Shown here: positions 1-7,638 of the stretch, piece after piece
Layout: the number at the start of each line of letters is the position of its first letter
Position numbering within the stretch: position 1 is the first letter of the stretch
Assembly: GCA_965224535.1 (NCBI GenBank)
Contig: CBDCZR010000043.1
Span: forward strand, 1-64,000
From: JBCDHN01 sp965224535
GTDB lineage: Bacteria; Verrucomicrobiota; Verrucomicrobiia; Verrucomicrobiales; DEV007
DNA: 64,000 bases
Direction: 5' to 3'
Notes under the pieces: generated by a model
Databases searched by the model: none
What the model was told of the DNA's origin: nothing
Seen by the model: only the letters and a program-made list of their open reading frames with translations
Translations under genes and position numbers: made by a program

Positions 1-1144
1 CAGCGCGAATTACCTCGGTTCCCGGGCCGGTGTGATTTTCCAAGACGCGCGGTGAAAAGAGGTGCGGCCCGGGCTCGCGCTGGTAGATGCGTAATTCGCC
101 ACTGCGTGCGTTCCGGGCTGCGGGGCCGGTTGGGAAGGTAATACGCAGGCTTCCCGTTCCCTCGGTAGCCCCGCACAAATCGCAGGCACACGGTTGGCAA
201 TCGCCTTCGATTTCGAGTCGCTGGTAGGTCCAGTTGAACGGATTGCCGTTGGATGAAATCCATTGCATAGGCCTGATCCACAGATTCGGCAGTTTCGGTC
301 GAATCGGGCTCAGACCCCTTGGAGGAGCGCAATACGGCTGTGATATCAACTTTTCGTTCGCTTTCGGTATCGGTGTTGCTCGAATCGTCAACCAACGTGC
401 ATTTGTAGTGCGCGGTAAAAGTCTCGGCCTCGTAAATATAGTAGCCGCTAAACTGCGAAGCGGTGTGTTTTCATCGCATGGTCCGCCGTCAAACGTGCAG
501 CGGGTTGCCGTTTGGTCCGAGTAGTTGACGGCATAGTAACCTTCGCCGCCGTCTTGAGTAGAAACGCGGCCGCTGGCGCCAAAGATTTCTTCCGCCAAGG
601 CCAATGCGCCGTGCTCCAGGCTAATGGAGGCAAACAGATCGCTGGGGTTGGGACCAACTGTCGACGTGCTTTCTTCTGAGTGTTGGAAGACGGTTTCGTG
701 CCCTTCCGCGCGATACTCACGCAGGCCGGTTGTGATGGTTTCGTGGCAATCGTAGACCGAGGAATTTGAGGCATCGTTGAAATGAATGAAGGAGGTTCCC
801 GAAATCGTAACCGCCCTTTGCTCTTCCCAGGTGTAAATGACTTCTTGCGTGTATTCGTCAATTTCGGCCATTTCCACCATTTCAATGGTCTGCATTTCAA
901 CTCCGCTAACGCCAATGTCGGGACGAGTTTCCGCATTGGGAAAATCTTGCAAAATCTGCATCATGAGGTCTCCCTCGGAGTCGGCCTCGTAATAATGTCC
1001 GTCGTTGGTCGATACGGAATAAACCTGGCGGACGTTTCCGGTCTCGACAAAGGACGTTTGGGCCAAACTGACACCAACGGACGCTATTGCTAAAACAAAA
1101 AGGGATAGGAACGTTGAATGGATGATGGGGGTGGGTGGTTTCAT
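1..1144 (-). CDS. secreted protein of unknown function, C-terminus beyond the left edge
   Basis: An open frame runs from an ATG at 1144 on the minus strand off the left edge without a stop. The first 26 or so residues look like a Sec signal peptide (hydrophobic FLSLFVLAIASVGVS, cleavage near SLAQT). The mature part is acidic and Ser/Thr-rich; near the left edge it has a Cys-rich stretch (GDCQPCACDLCG). Between about 265 and 460 the frame turns basic and low quality, while the neighbouring frame reads well (GYYIYEAETFTAHYKC), so two compensating one-base indels are likely. It follows the YD-repeat gene by 77 bp, in the same direction, and may share its operon. I do not recognise a family. Its composition and context suggest an extracellular protein of the same RHS/TSP3 group. 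Confidence 0.6.
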   Translation of the reverse strand, partial: MKPPTPIIHSTFLSLFVLAIASVGVSLAQTSFVETGNVRQVYSVSTNDGHYYEADSEGDLMMQILQDFPNAETRPDIGVSGVEMQTIEMVEMAEIDEYTQEVIYTWEEQRAVTISGTSFIHFNDASNSSVYDCHETITTGLREYRAEGHETVFQHSEESTSTVGPNPSDLFASISLEHGALALAEEIFGASGRVSTQDGGEGYYAVNYSDQTATRCTFDGGPCDENTPLRSLAATIFTRPRLLPRTTNARWLTIRATPIPKANEKLISQPYCAPPRGLSPIRPKLPNLWIRPMQWISSNGNPFNWTYQRLEIEGDCQPCACDLCGATEGTGSLRITFPTGPAARNARSGELRIYQREPGPHLFSPRVLENHTGPGTEVIRA

Positions 1145-1153
1145 GTTCATTTT

Positions 1154-1202
1154 TTGTGCTTTGTTCCTTGTGCTTTGTGCCTTGTGCCTTGTGCCTTGTT
1201 CC
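1154..1202. repeat. 7-bp tandem repeat array (TTGTKCY), seven units
   Basis: Seven consecutive heptamers without interruption: TTGTGCT, TTGTTCC, TTGTGCT, TTGTGCC three times, then TTGTTCC. It fills the 77-bp spacer between two secreted-protein genes. Related arrays lie upstream of the next gene (3126-3195) and inside it (2233-2274). Confidence 0.9.
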
Positions 1203-1221
1203 AAATTGTGCTTTGTTGGGC

Positions 1222-3114
1222 TTATGATTCTTCGTTCTGTTGGGGTGAGGGAGAAGTTTGGGTTTTGGCTTGTTGCTCGGCGATTTTTTGCCGCGCGGTC
1301 AATTCGCCGCCCGGGGTGAGGATATAGCCAAAATGTTCGGAACGCGTCGTCAGCAGATTGGTGATGGTTTCGGTGGCGCGACGGTTTGTGTCGTCATAAC
1401 TGAGGCGGCGCTCGGAAATGCCGGATTTGCCATCCGGCGCCCAGATTTTTTCGTAAACCAGCCGCCCGTTATCATCATAGCGCCGTTCTGTGCGCCGGCC
1501 ATCCGCGGCAGAGCGTTCCAAGACGTTTCCGTTGCTATCCAACTCCTCGCGCAAGAGCAGCGTTCTCTCGGATTTTGACAATTCCCGGGATGGCGAACCT
1601 TCGCCCGCCAAAAGCCAAACTTCCCGAACTCGCGGATCCTTGCCGTCACCCGATTTCGAGTTTCCATTTTCCAGTTTCTCTTCTCCATTTTCCAATTTCA
1701 AATTTCCAACGCTCACCTTCTCCTCAAACCGCCCTTTTACCCATCGGCGCGTGACATTTCCCTTTGCATCATGCTCCGTTTTTACCACTTCCTCATCGCC
1801 CACGCGGATGGAGCGCAATAGCCCCAAGCCTGAGTAGGCAAATTGGATCTCCACCGGCTTTTTTTCGCGCAATCGATCGATAGTTACGGTAGGGCGGGAG
1901 GGCTCGAAGGATTTTTGCGGGTTGAAGGCGGCGTCATAGCGGCCGCCGGCGTAACCCTTCAGCATAAAAGGCGAGCCGAGCCAGGTTCGCTTGCTGACTC
2001 TTCCAATTGAGTCAAAATGATTGCGCAAGAGCGTGAATTTCTCCTCCCCGGCAAGATAATCGACGCGTCCAATCGCGCCAAACATGCTTCCAAGCCGGGT
2101 AATGCGATAAATGATCATTTCGTGACCATCGGCGTAACGAATGCGGGTGCGGCCGCTTTGGCTATCGACGGAACGCCCGATGGTTTCGCCTCGGGAGTCG
2201 ATCATGAGGAGGAGTTTTGGGTTTGTTGTGCTTGGTTCCTTGTTCTTTGTGCCTTGTTCTTTGTTTTTTGTGCTTGATTGCTCCAGTTTGTAGGTGTGGA
2301 GGCCATCGGCGGTGAGGCGCTTGGTTTCGGCGTCCCAGGTGAATTGAAGCGGACGCAGGGCGTCGCGCTGCACCCGAAGGGAATTTGCGGATTGCACGAA
2401 ACTATATTGTGCTTGGGCGGCGGATGAGCGGGGCCACTGGATTTGGGAGAGGAAACCGCCGTCCTCTTCCTTACCGTCTTCGTTCGCGTAGGTAAACGTA
2501 TAGCGCCGTTCCACGGTTTGAATGGCGGCGATGCGGCCGTCCTTCCATTCAATCTTTGCCGGGACGGCTTCCGAACCTTTTTCACGAATGGCAAACAGTT
2601 TGCCGTTTTGGCGCACCCAGGCAAACTCCCCGCCAGCATCCGTGCGAAGACTGACGATGTCGCCATCCACAAAGCGCAACTGCCAGCTATCGACGCGCTC
2701 CACCAAAATAACGTTGCCGGTGATGGTGGCGATCCAACTGCCGTCCTGGCTGACATAACGGGCGGCATTTTTTGGATCGCGCTTCATATATAACTGCTTG
2801 GCGCAAAGCAAGGTCACGCGCAGATACTCCTTGCCGCCATAAAACTCCGCGCGCGCCTGCAACGCGCCGCAGAACCAGCCATCCCAACCCGCGGGCGACT
2901 TTTCTTCCCCGGCGCGGGCGCTGGAAAAATCCATCCGCAACGGCAACGCGCCCCCATCCGAGAAATAGATCGAACCCAGGTTAATGACATAGCGCAACTG
3001 GCCGCGTTCGTCAGCATGACCCAACATCGTCGCCGGCGGACTTAAATCGACCGGGGCCGCCAAACCGACAATTGCGGTAGCGGCAAAGCTGATGATGCAG
3101 GTGATGAGGCGCAT
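1222..3114 (-). CDS. secreted RHS/YD-repeat-like protein
   Basis: A 630-residue protein with an N-terminal signal peptide (hydrophobic ITCIISFAATAIVGLAAP). The body is rich in beta-strand and has degenerate YD-type motifs: FTYANEDG, RRYDDNGRLVYEKIW and RLSYDDTNRRATETI. RHS/YD proteins are usually large secreted shells or surface fibres; this one is short, has no core-terminating RHS hyperconserved motif and no toxin tip that I can see. Two low-complexity inserts are translated heptamer repeats: TKNKEQG/TKNKEPS near residues 280-293 and KLENGEE/KLENGNS near residues 470-485. They look like late insertions into loops. It is flanked by a TSP3-repeat protein upstream and another secreted protein downstream on the same strand. 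Role inferred: cell-surface or extracellular. Confidence 0.7.
   Translation of the reverse strand: MRLITCIISFAATAIVGLAAPVDLSPPATMLGHADERGQLRYVINLGSIYFSDGGALPLRMDFSSARAGEEKSPAGWDGWFCGALQARAEFYGGKEYLRVTLLCAKQLYMKRDPKNAARYVSQDGSWIATITGNVILVERVDSWQLRFVDGDIVSLRTDAGGEFAWVRQNGKLFAIREKGSEAVPAKIEWKDGRIAAIQTVERRYTFTYANEDGKEEDGGFLSQIQWPRSSAAQAQYSFVQSANSLRVQRDALRPLQFTWDAETKRLTADGLHTYKLEQSSTKNKEQGTKNKEPSTTNPKLLLMIDSRGETIGRSVDSQSGRTRIRYADGHEMIIYRITRLGSMFGAIGRVDYLAGEEKFTLLRNHFDSIGRVSKRTWLGSPFMLKGYAGGRYDAAFNPQKSFEPSRPTVTIDRLREKKPVEIQFAYSGLGLLRSIRVGDEEVVKTEHDAKGNVTRRWVKGRFEEKVSVGNLKLENGEEKLENGNSKSGDGKDPRVREVWLLAGEGSPSRELSKSERTLLLREELDSNGNVLERSAADGRRTERRYDDNGRLVYEKIWAPDGKSGISERRLSYDDTNRRATETITNLLTTRSEHFGYILTPGGELTARQKIAEQQAKTQTSPSPQQNEES
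1658..1706. repeat. in-frame 7-bp tandem repeats (NANTTTC type), seven units
   Basis: Seven heptamers in a row, ending mostly in TTTC: GAGTTTC, CATTTTC, CAGTTTC, TCTTCTC, CATTTTC, CAATTTC, AAATTTC. On the coding (minus) strand they give the seven-residue peptide repeat KLENGEE/KLENGNS, because a 7-bp unit returns to frame every 21 bp. Confidence 0.85.
2233..2274. repeat. in-frame 7-bp tandem repeats (TTGTKCY type), six units
   Basis: Six heptamers: TGGTTCC, TTGTTCT, TTGTGCC, TTGTTCT, TTGTTTT, TTGTGCT. This is the same family as 1154-1202 and 3126-3195 but inside the coding sequence. On the minus strand it is read as the seven-residue repeat TKNKEQG/TKNKEPS. Confidence 0.85.
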
Positions 3115-3125
3115 GTTTTGTCCTG

Positions 3126-3195
3126 TTCCTTGTTCCTTGTTCCTTGTTCCTTGTGTTTTGTTCCTTGTGTTTTGTTCCTTGTGTTTTGTTCCTTG
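3126..3195. repeat. 7-bp tandem repeat array (TTCCTTG/TGTTTTG), ten units
   Basis: Four TTCCTTG units are followed by alternating TGTTTTG and TTCCTTG, ten perfect 7-bp steps in all. The array lies directly upstream of the YD-repeat gene (start 3114), where its promoter or ribosome-binding region should be. The coding-strand version is purine-rich (CAAGGAA/CAAAACA). Confidence 0.92.
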
Positions 3196-3241
3196 TGCGG
3201 ACCGGGAACTTAAAACTTAACCCTTAAAACTGAAAACTTGT

Positions 3242-4780
3242 CTATGCCGGACACCTTGGAGCAGGCACGGTGCTGTTGGGGTCGTTCGGGTCCGTGCCGT
3301 TGGCGATTTCGGTCGCATTGTCGATGCCGTCTCCATCGCTATCCAACGGCGCTTCCGCCACATTGGTTCCGTCGCTGCCGCCTCCTCCACCACCACCGCC
3401 GCTTCCCCCTTCGGAAGGCGGCGAGATTCCTTGTTGATCGGCCAATTCCTGCGCCTGGGTGTCATCCAGCGGATCGTTCAAAGGATCGGTGCCGACCAAG
3501 TCCTCGATACCATCCAAAACACCCCCGCCATCGGTATCGGCCACATCCCACAACGTGCCTAATTGATACTCGCGCCCGTTGCTGGCCAAGTCGTTATCAT
3601 TATCGGCATCGCCATCAGCGGAATCTGTGGGATCAAAATTCTCCAGCTCGTCGATTTCCACGTTGTCCGGCAACAGATCGCCATCGGTATCCGCCAAAAG
3701 CGGATCGGTAAAATACGTTTCGATTTGCTCGACGGTGTCGCCGGTGGTCTCATCCACCACAAAGATGGTTTTTTCGATTCCATACCATTCCTCGCTATCG
3801 CTATAAGAATCGCCATCGGTATCGCCAAGCAACTTATCCGTGCCGATCAGATCCTCGGCCCAGTTTGGCAACTCATCGTCATCGGAATTTAACGCAGCGT
3901 CGTTGGGATCGTTCGGATCCAGACCGAGAAGCGCCTCCCATAAGTCCGGAATTCCGTCGGTATCGGTATCCAACTCCCAATCGTCGGTCTCTTCCTCGGT
4001 GGTTGTATCCGAGGGGGTGTCCGTGTCCGAAGTCGTTGTATCGGTAGAATCGCCGTCAGGATTGGTTCCATCGCCGGGATCGGTTGTCGCATCGCCGTCG
4101 CCGCTGCCGGAGCCATCGCTCGACGCCGAACCGTCGTCCTCCGTGGTCGAGGAATCGTCCGTGGTGGTGTCAGCAGGCACATCATTCGGATCGTGGGCAC
4201 TAGAATTACCAAAAAATTTCATTGTGATCGAGGTGACCATCGCCGTCAGAATCGTACGGATATTCGGTACCGGCCCAATATTCCAAGAGAAAGCTGAGGC
4301 CGGTGGTGGGAGAAGGATATTCGGCATCGGCAGGATCCTCTGGGTTTGTGCCGTAATCGCGCTCGAATCCATCGGGGAGTTGGTCGCCGTCGCTGTCCGG
4401 ATTTGTCGGGTCCAGCGTCGTGGTATAAGTTGCGGTGGACCAATACATGTAGACGTTTTCCTCGGTGATGTTGCCAAACCCATCGTCTACCCAGTCCGTA
4501 TGTTGATAAACTTCATAAACTTCAACGCCGCCAATTTCCTCCGAATCAGTTAGCCCGTCGAAATCGCTGTCAGGAAGGAGCGGATTGGTCCCGTAGATGA
4601 ACTCCTCATCGTCGTTGGGAATACCGTCGCCATCATCATCCGCGTAGGGATCGCTCCAATCATCGCCGGTGCCGGATGCAGGGTCGGAGTAAGGATCGGA
4701 AGAATAGGGGTCGGAATAGTAGGAATCGTCCTGCGCGTGAAGGGAAGGAGCGGTATTAATCCGAAAATTAAATAGCCGAC
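3242..4780 (-). pseudogene. secreted thrombospondin type-3 / calcium-binding repeat protein, frameshifted
   Basis: Many acidic Ca-binding loops of the TSP3 type are visible: DDDGDGIPNDDE, DSDFDGLTDSEE, DSDGDQLPDGFE, DTDGIPDLWE, DTDGDSYSDSEE, DTDGDLLPDNVE and DSDGDGIDNATE, with a Thr/Ser/Asp-rich linker and a Gly-rich stretch (positions 3380-3410). The first part is read in one frame up to 4206. After a run of six A on the plus strand (4211-4216), coding continues in the next frame to the stop at 3242, so one base is in excess or missing there. No normal start codon is found in the first frame. A short ORF with a hydrophobic segment (4956-4783) ends just upstream in another frame and could be the displaced signal peptide. 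Likely a cell-surface or extracellular Ca-stabilised protein. Confidence 0.75.
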
Positions 4781-4782
4781 AC

Positions 4783-5436
4783 CTAATGATGTGGTATTGT
4801 TAGGGATGAAGAGAGACGCCAGAAAGCTTTCGCCTGACCAGCAAGAGCACCTCCGAATGACTGCGGTGCGAGGAAGAGGAAAATGGCGAAACTACCACCA
4901 ACAACACCGATATTGAGATTGAGATTGCGATGAAACAAACCTGGCAACGTTTTCATGACCTACCAATTTTTCTGGCTATTACTATTTTGGGGGGGAACGC
5001 AGCGCGGAGGGAGATCTGCGCCCCGAAACTCCGCAACAACATGGAGTTGTTAGAGTTTTTAGGGGAAGTTGGCCGATTTGGCAAGAACTTTTTTCAGGTT
5101 GTTGGCGGAATTTCGCCGAATTCCGGCATGCAGCGCTGTGTTGGGCGCTTATTGCCAGGGAATTGCGAAGGATGGGAGGTAGGCGATTTTGTCCACCATT
5201 TCCGGGGATAGGTTCCGGTCTCGTCGCATAGCGACCGTTTCCGTTTATGCTGAGGCGATGTCGTGTCCGGAAAACCGGTCGCTGACGCGACGGGGGCTGT
5301 CTTGCCTGCTTTACCGGGGGCTAAAGCGCCCCGGCTACATTCATCATCGGTCCCTACGGGACGGAGAATTTATCGCCGGAATGTGAGAATTAAGAATCTC
5401 TCACGGATCGCTAGCAGAATAGCTTGGATTTTGAAA
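4783..5436. other. no convincing gene; a possible displaced signal peptide and palindromes
   Basis: I see no supported gene in this stretch. On the minus strand, 4956-4783 encodes 57 residues with one strong hydrophobic segment (GVVGGSFAIFLFLAP) and could be the broken-off signal peptide of the TSP3 gene. The rest contains two palindromes (annotated separately) and no ORF with family resemblance. Confidence 0.5.
5314..5362. repeat. paired palindromes, candidate dispersed REP-like element
   Basis: Two hairpin-forming sequences sit 15 bp apart. The first (5314-5334) has arms CCGGGG/CCCCGG, an inner GC/GC pair, one bulged G and a TAAA loop. The second (5350-5362) is GTCCC-TAC-GGGAC. Neither has a following T-run suited to a terminator. 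The layout resembles short palindromic repeats scattered between genes. No second copy occurs in this window. Confidence 0.45.
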
Positions 5437-5982
5437 CTACGCAGCTTCCGCCGCGCTACTGGGAATGGATGCCGTGGCCTCATCGGCGTCTTCCGGCTGC
5501 GATGAAGGAGCTGACACATCCGGATTTGTGTCGGCGCCCGAGTCAGATCCGCTGCTGTCGCCATTGCGAGGCGCGGAGAAGCCGGTGCGCTTGCCGATGC
5601 GGCGGGAGCGCTTGTATTCGGCGAAAAAGTCGGGATGATCTTCGCGAAAGAGAAGCATCATTTGATCCAGGATGTCTTCGAGAAATTGGGTGATGGAGCG
5701 GAATTCTTCGTCGAGCAAGCGGGTGAGGCGGCTGGTGCGGTTGCGGGCTCCGCGAGGGGCAACGACGACGGCGTCATAGGCTTTTTCGCGAGTTTCCAGC
5801 AGGTTAATGTGCTCTTGGGTCAGGCCGTATTTGCCCGCCGCTTCGAGATGCTGGGTGGCGAGTTTGCGGGTTTCGGCGCTCTTGCCGGGAAGCTTGGCGT
5901 CGGGCAGTTTGGCGAGGTCGGAGGGTGTGGTTTTGACCTGGTGGCGCAGTTCGTGATCAAAATCAGCCTCCAACACCACCAA
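5437..5982 (-). CDS. hypothetical protein, probably N-terminally truncated
   Basis: The open frame begins at a TTG (5982) directly after an in-frame stop, giving 181 residues. The body is alpha-helical: SDLAKLPDAKLPGKSAETRKLATQ, a GKYGLTQEHINLLE helix, VVAPRGARNRTSRL, then a C-terminal signature HPDFFAEYKRSRRIGKR followed by a low-complexity acidic tail. I recall similar helical proteins of unknown function in Bacteroidota and Verrucomicrobiota that carry further N-terminal helices. Here those seem missing, and a transposase remnant starts 72 bp away, so truncation by an old insertion is a reasonable inference. No function can be assigned. Confidence 0.5.
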   Translation of the reverse strand: MVVLEADFDHELRHQVKTTPSDLAKLPDAKLPGKSAETRKLATQHLEAAGKYGLTQEHINLLETREKAYDAVVVAPRGARNRTSRLTRLLDEEFRSITQFLEDILDQMMLLFREDHPDFFAEYKRSRRIGKRTGFSAPRNGDSSGSDSGADTNPDVSAPSSQPEDADEATASIPSSAAEAA

Positions 5983-6053
5983 CTAACACGCGGGAGGCCC
6001 CGAAGACGACGTTGATGGCGCTGAAGCCGAGACTAATGACAAAACCAGCCTAG

Positions 6054-6474
6054 ATGGCCAAGTTGAAAAAAATACGAAGCCACGACCGGCGCCACCGTGA
6101 TTTCTTGGATGAGCGCTGGAGCGAGACCGACCTAACCAGGTCACAAGCCGAACAAATCATCAAACGTATCGATTCGATTCTCGAACTATTGCCCCAGGCC
6201 TTGCGCCAAGCGTGCGAACGCATCATCGGTGGCCGCCTAGTCCCTAGCAAAGACAAAATCCTTTTGCTCTACGAGCCCGACATCAACCGGGGTGCGGGGC
6301 AAAGCCGACGCGGAGGTGGAATTTGGAAACACCTTGTGGTTAACCGAACAGCGCGAGGGGCCGATCATAGATTGGAAGCTGTCCAAAGATCCAGTGGCCG
6401 ACAACGCAGCAGATCTTTTGCACACGACAGTTCCAGCATGTCCCCACAAATGCACAGCGCGATCTCATCGGTAA
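6054..6474 (+). pseudogene. transposase remnant (C-terminal part, frameshifted)
   Basis: The first frame reads like the middle of a long DDE transposase of the ISNCY/IS1202-like kind (QAEQIIKRIDSILELLPQAL, IIGGRLVPSKDKILLLYEPD). Near 6290 the match moves to another frame, continuing VRGKADAEVEFGNTLWLTEQ then EGPIIDWKL to the stop at 6474. The N-terminal DDE part is absent and no inverted repeats are visible, so the element is dead. It marks the left side of the accessory island that holds the TIR-NACHT gene. Confidence 0.6.
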
Positions 6475-7412
6475 ATGTGATCGGGAGTCGGCGCGACTGG
6501 TTGAGGGCTCTGCAGGGCGGCAGGATTGCTTGCCGCACGACGCCCGATCTCGGATATTTGGTCCAGTAACGATGTGCAGGCCCTCGAGCCGGGCCGATAG
6601 TCCGCCGGCCAGATGTCGTCCACGCGTTCCTGATCGAGCAGCAACTTGGCCTGTTGCTGGTCGCGTGGAGATTCCGGCTGGAAAACTCCGAATGTCTTGC
6701 CTCCGTTCTGCTTGATTACGGAAAGTGATGGAATGTCGCTGGGGCCATCGGCGATGTAGATCATGTTTTCAAACGGGATCCGCCGTCGCGATTTCGGAAT
6801 GCGCGAATTCACATCGATTCCCAGGTTTTCGCGCACGCCTTTGTTGATCTCGAACAGCGCGCGCGTTTTGGTCGTGTGGTCGATCACGTAGCCGATTTCG
6901 CAAATCACGCGCTCGCGGTTTTCCTCGACGGCGCCGTCGAGAAAGCCCGGAGGCGCCTGTCGTTCGAGAAACTCGCAGCCCCAAACGTGGCGCATGTATG
7001 GCGCCACCGGGCTTCCCAGAACGATTTGGCGTAGCCCCGTGCTGATGATGTAGTGCTCGATGTGAACATCTGCGTTTCGAAAAAGCTCGTCGTTGGCGAC
7101 GAACGCGGCGATGTGCTCGAAGATTTCGGGCACGCCCGGCGCCAGGTTTTGCTTGGCGCCGAAGCTGCGCAGCATTTCATTGTTGAGCCTGGGAAGCGCC
7201 CCTCGGCGCACGTAGGTGAGGATGTGGTTGAGGTAGAGGAATTCCGAGGCGAGCAGATCGGTCCCTTCGCGGGCATGGAATTCCGGCAGTGCGTTGACCT
7301 CGTCCCAGAATCGCAGGGCGTCGATGCCATAGTGCTCGAAGAGCGGCGTCTGCATGTAGTCGGTAATCAGAGTCTTGTCGAAATCCCATAAAACGGCGAT
7401 GATTCTGGACAT
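6465..7412 (-). CDS. HAD-superfamily phosphatase
   Basis: A 315-residue haloacid dehalogenase-type hydrolase. Motif I is WDFDKTL (nucleophile D10, general acid D12) and the C-terminal motif IV-type sequence is YIADGPSDIPSLSV. It has a helical cap and the conserved middle segments VEH-YIISTG-like and WGCEF. It belongs to a broadly distributed family of unassigned HAD phosphatases of about 300 residues, related to phosphoserine phosphatase; the substrate is unknown. Its start (ATG 7412) is divergent from the TIR-NACHT gene across 226 bp, so they may share a regulatory region. A role with that system is possible but unproven. The last 20 or so residues are less conserved and run into the transposase remnant. 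Confidence 0.8.
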   Translation of the reverse strand: MSRIIAVLWDFDKTLITDYMQTPLFEHYGIDALRFWDEVNALPEFHAREGTDLLASEFLYLNHILTYVRRGALPRLNNEMLRSFGAKQNLAPGVPEIFEHIAAFVANDELFRNADVHIEHYIISTGLRQIVLGSPVAPYMRHVWGCEFLERQAPPGFLDGAVEENRERVICEIGYVIDHTTKTRALFEINKGVRENLGIDVNSRIPKSRRRIPFENMIYIADGPSDIPSLSVIKQNGGKTFGVFQPESPRDQQQAKLLLDQERVDDIWPADYRPGSRACTSLLDQISEIGRRAASNPAALQSPQPVAPTPDHIYR

Positions 7413-7638
7413 GGGCTAGCGTATTGCCAGGCAGCGAGCTTGCCAAGTTGAAACGCCCCGATCTGCTAACCTGGGAAAGTTTATCTCCGGAGAGATCTAT
7501 GGTTGCCAACACCCAAATCATCCTTTACATCCAGTTCTGACGTGTGTGGAGCGTCTCTATTGTGCCCATTCAGTCGCGAGGACTCAGCTTGGAACCAGTA
7601 GTGCCTCTTGGGCAAAGAGGCCGATAACAGAGAGAACG

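Noticed and set aside
3126..3195. CRISPR or replication iteron array
   Set aside because: 7-bp direct steps with no spacers and no DnaA-box or AT-rich melting region beside them; better described as a microsatellite-type array.
5314..5334. Rho-independent terminator for the 5437-5982 gene
   Set aside because: The hairpin lacks a T-run on either strand and is over 100 bp beyond the stop.
7499..7540. 13-codon leader peptide before the TIR-NACHT gene
   Set aside because: An ATG ORF exists (MVANTQIILYIQF) but no attenuator hairpins or coding support; likely chance.
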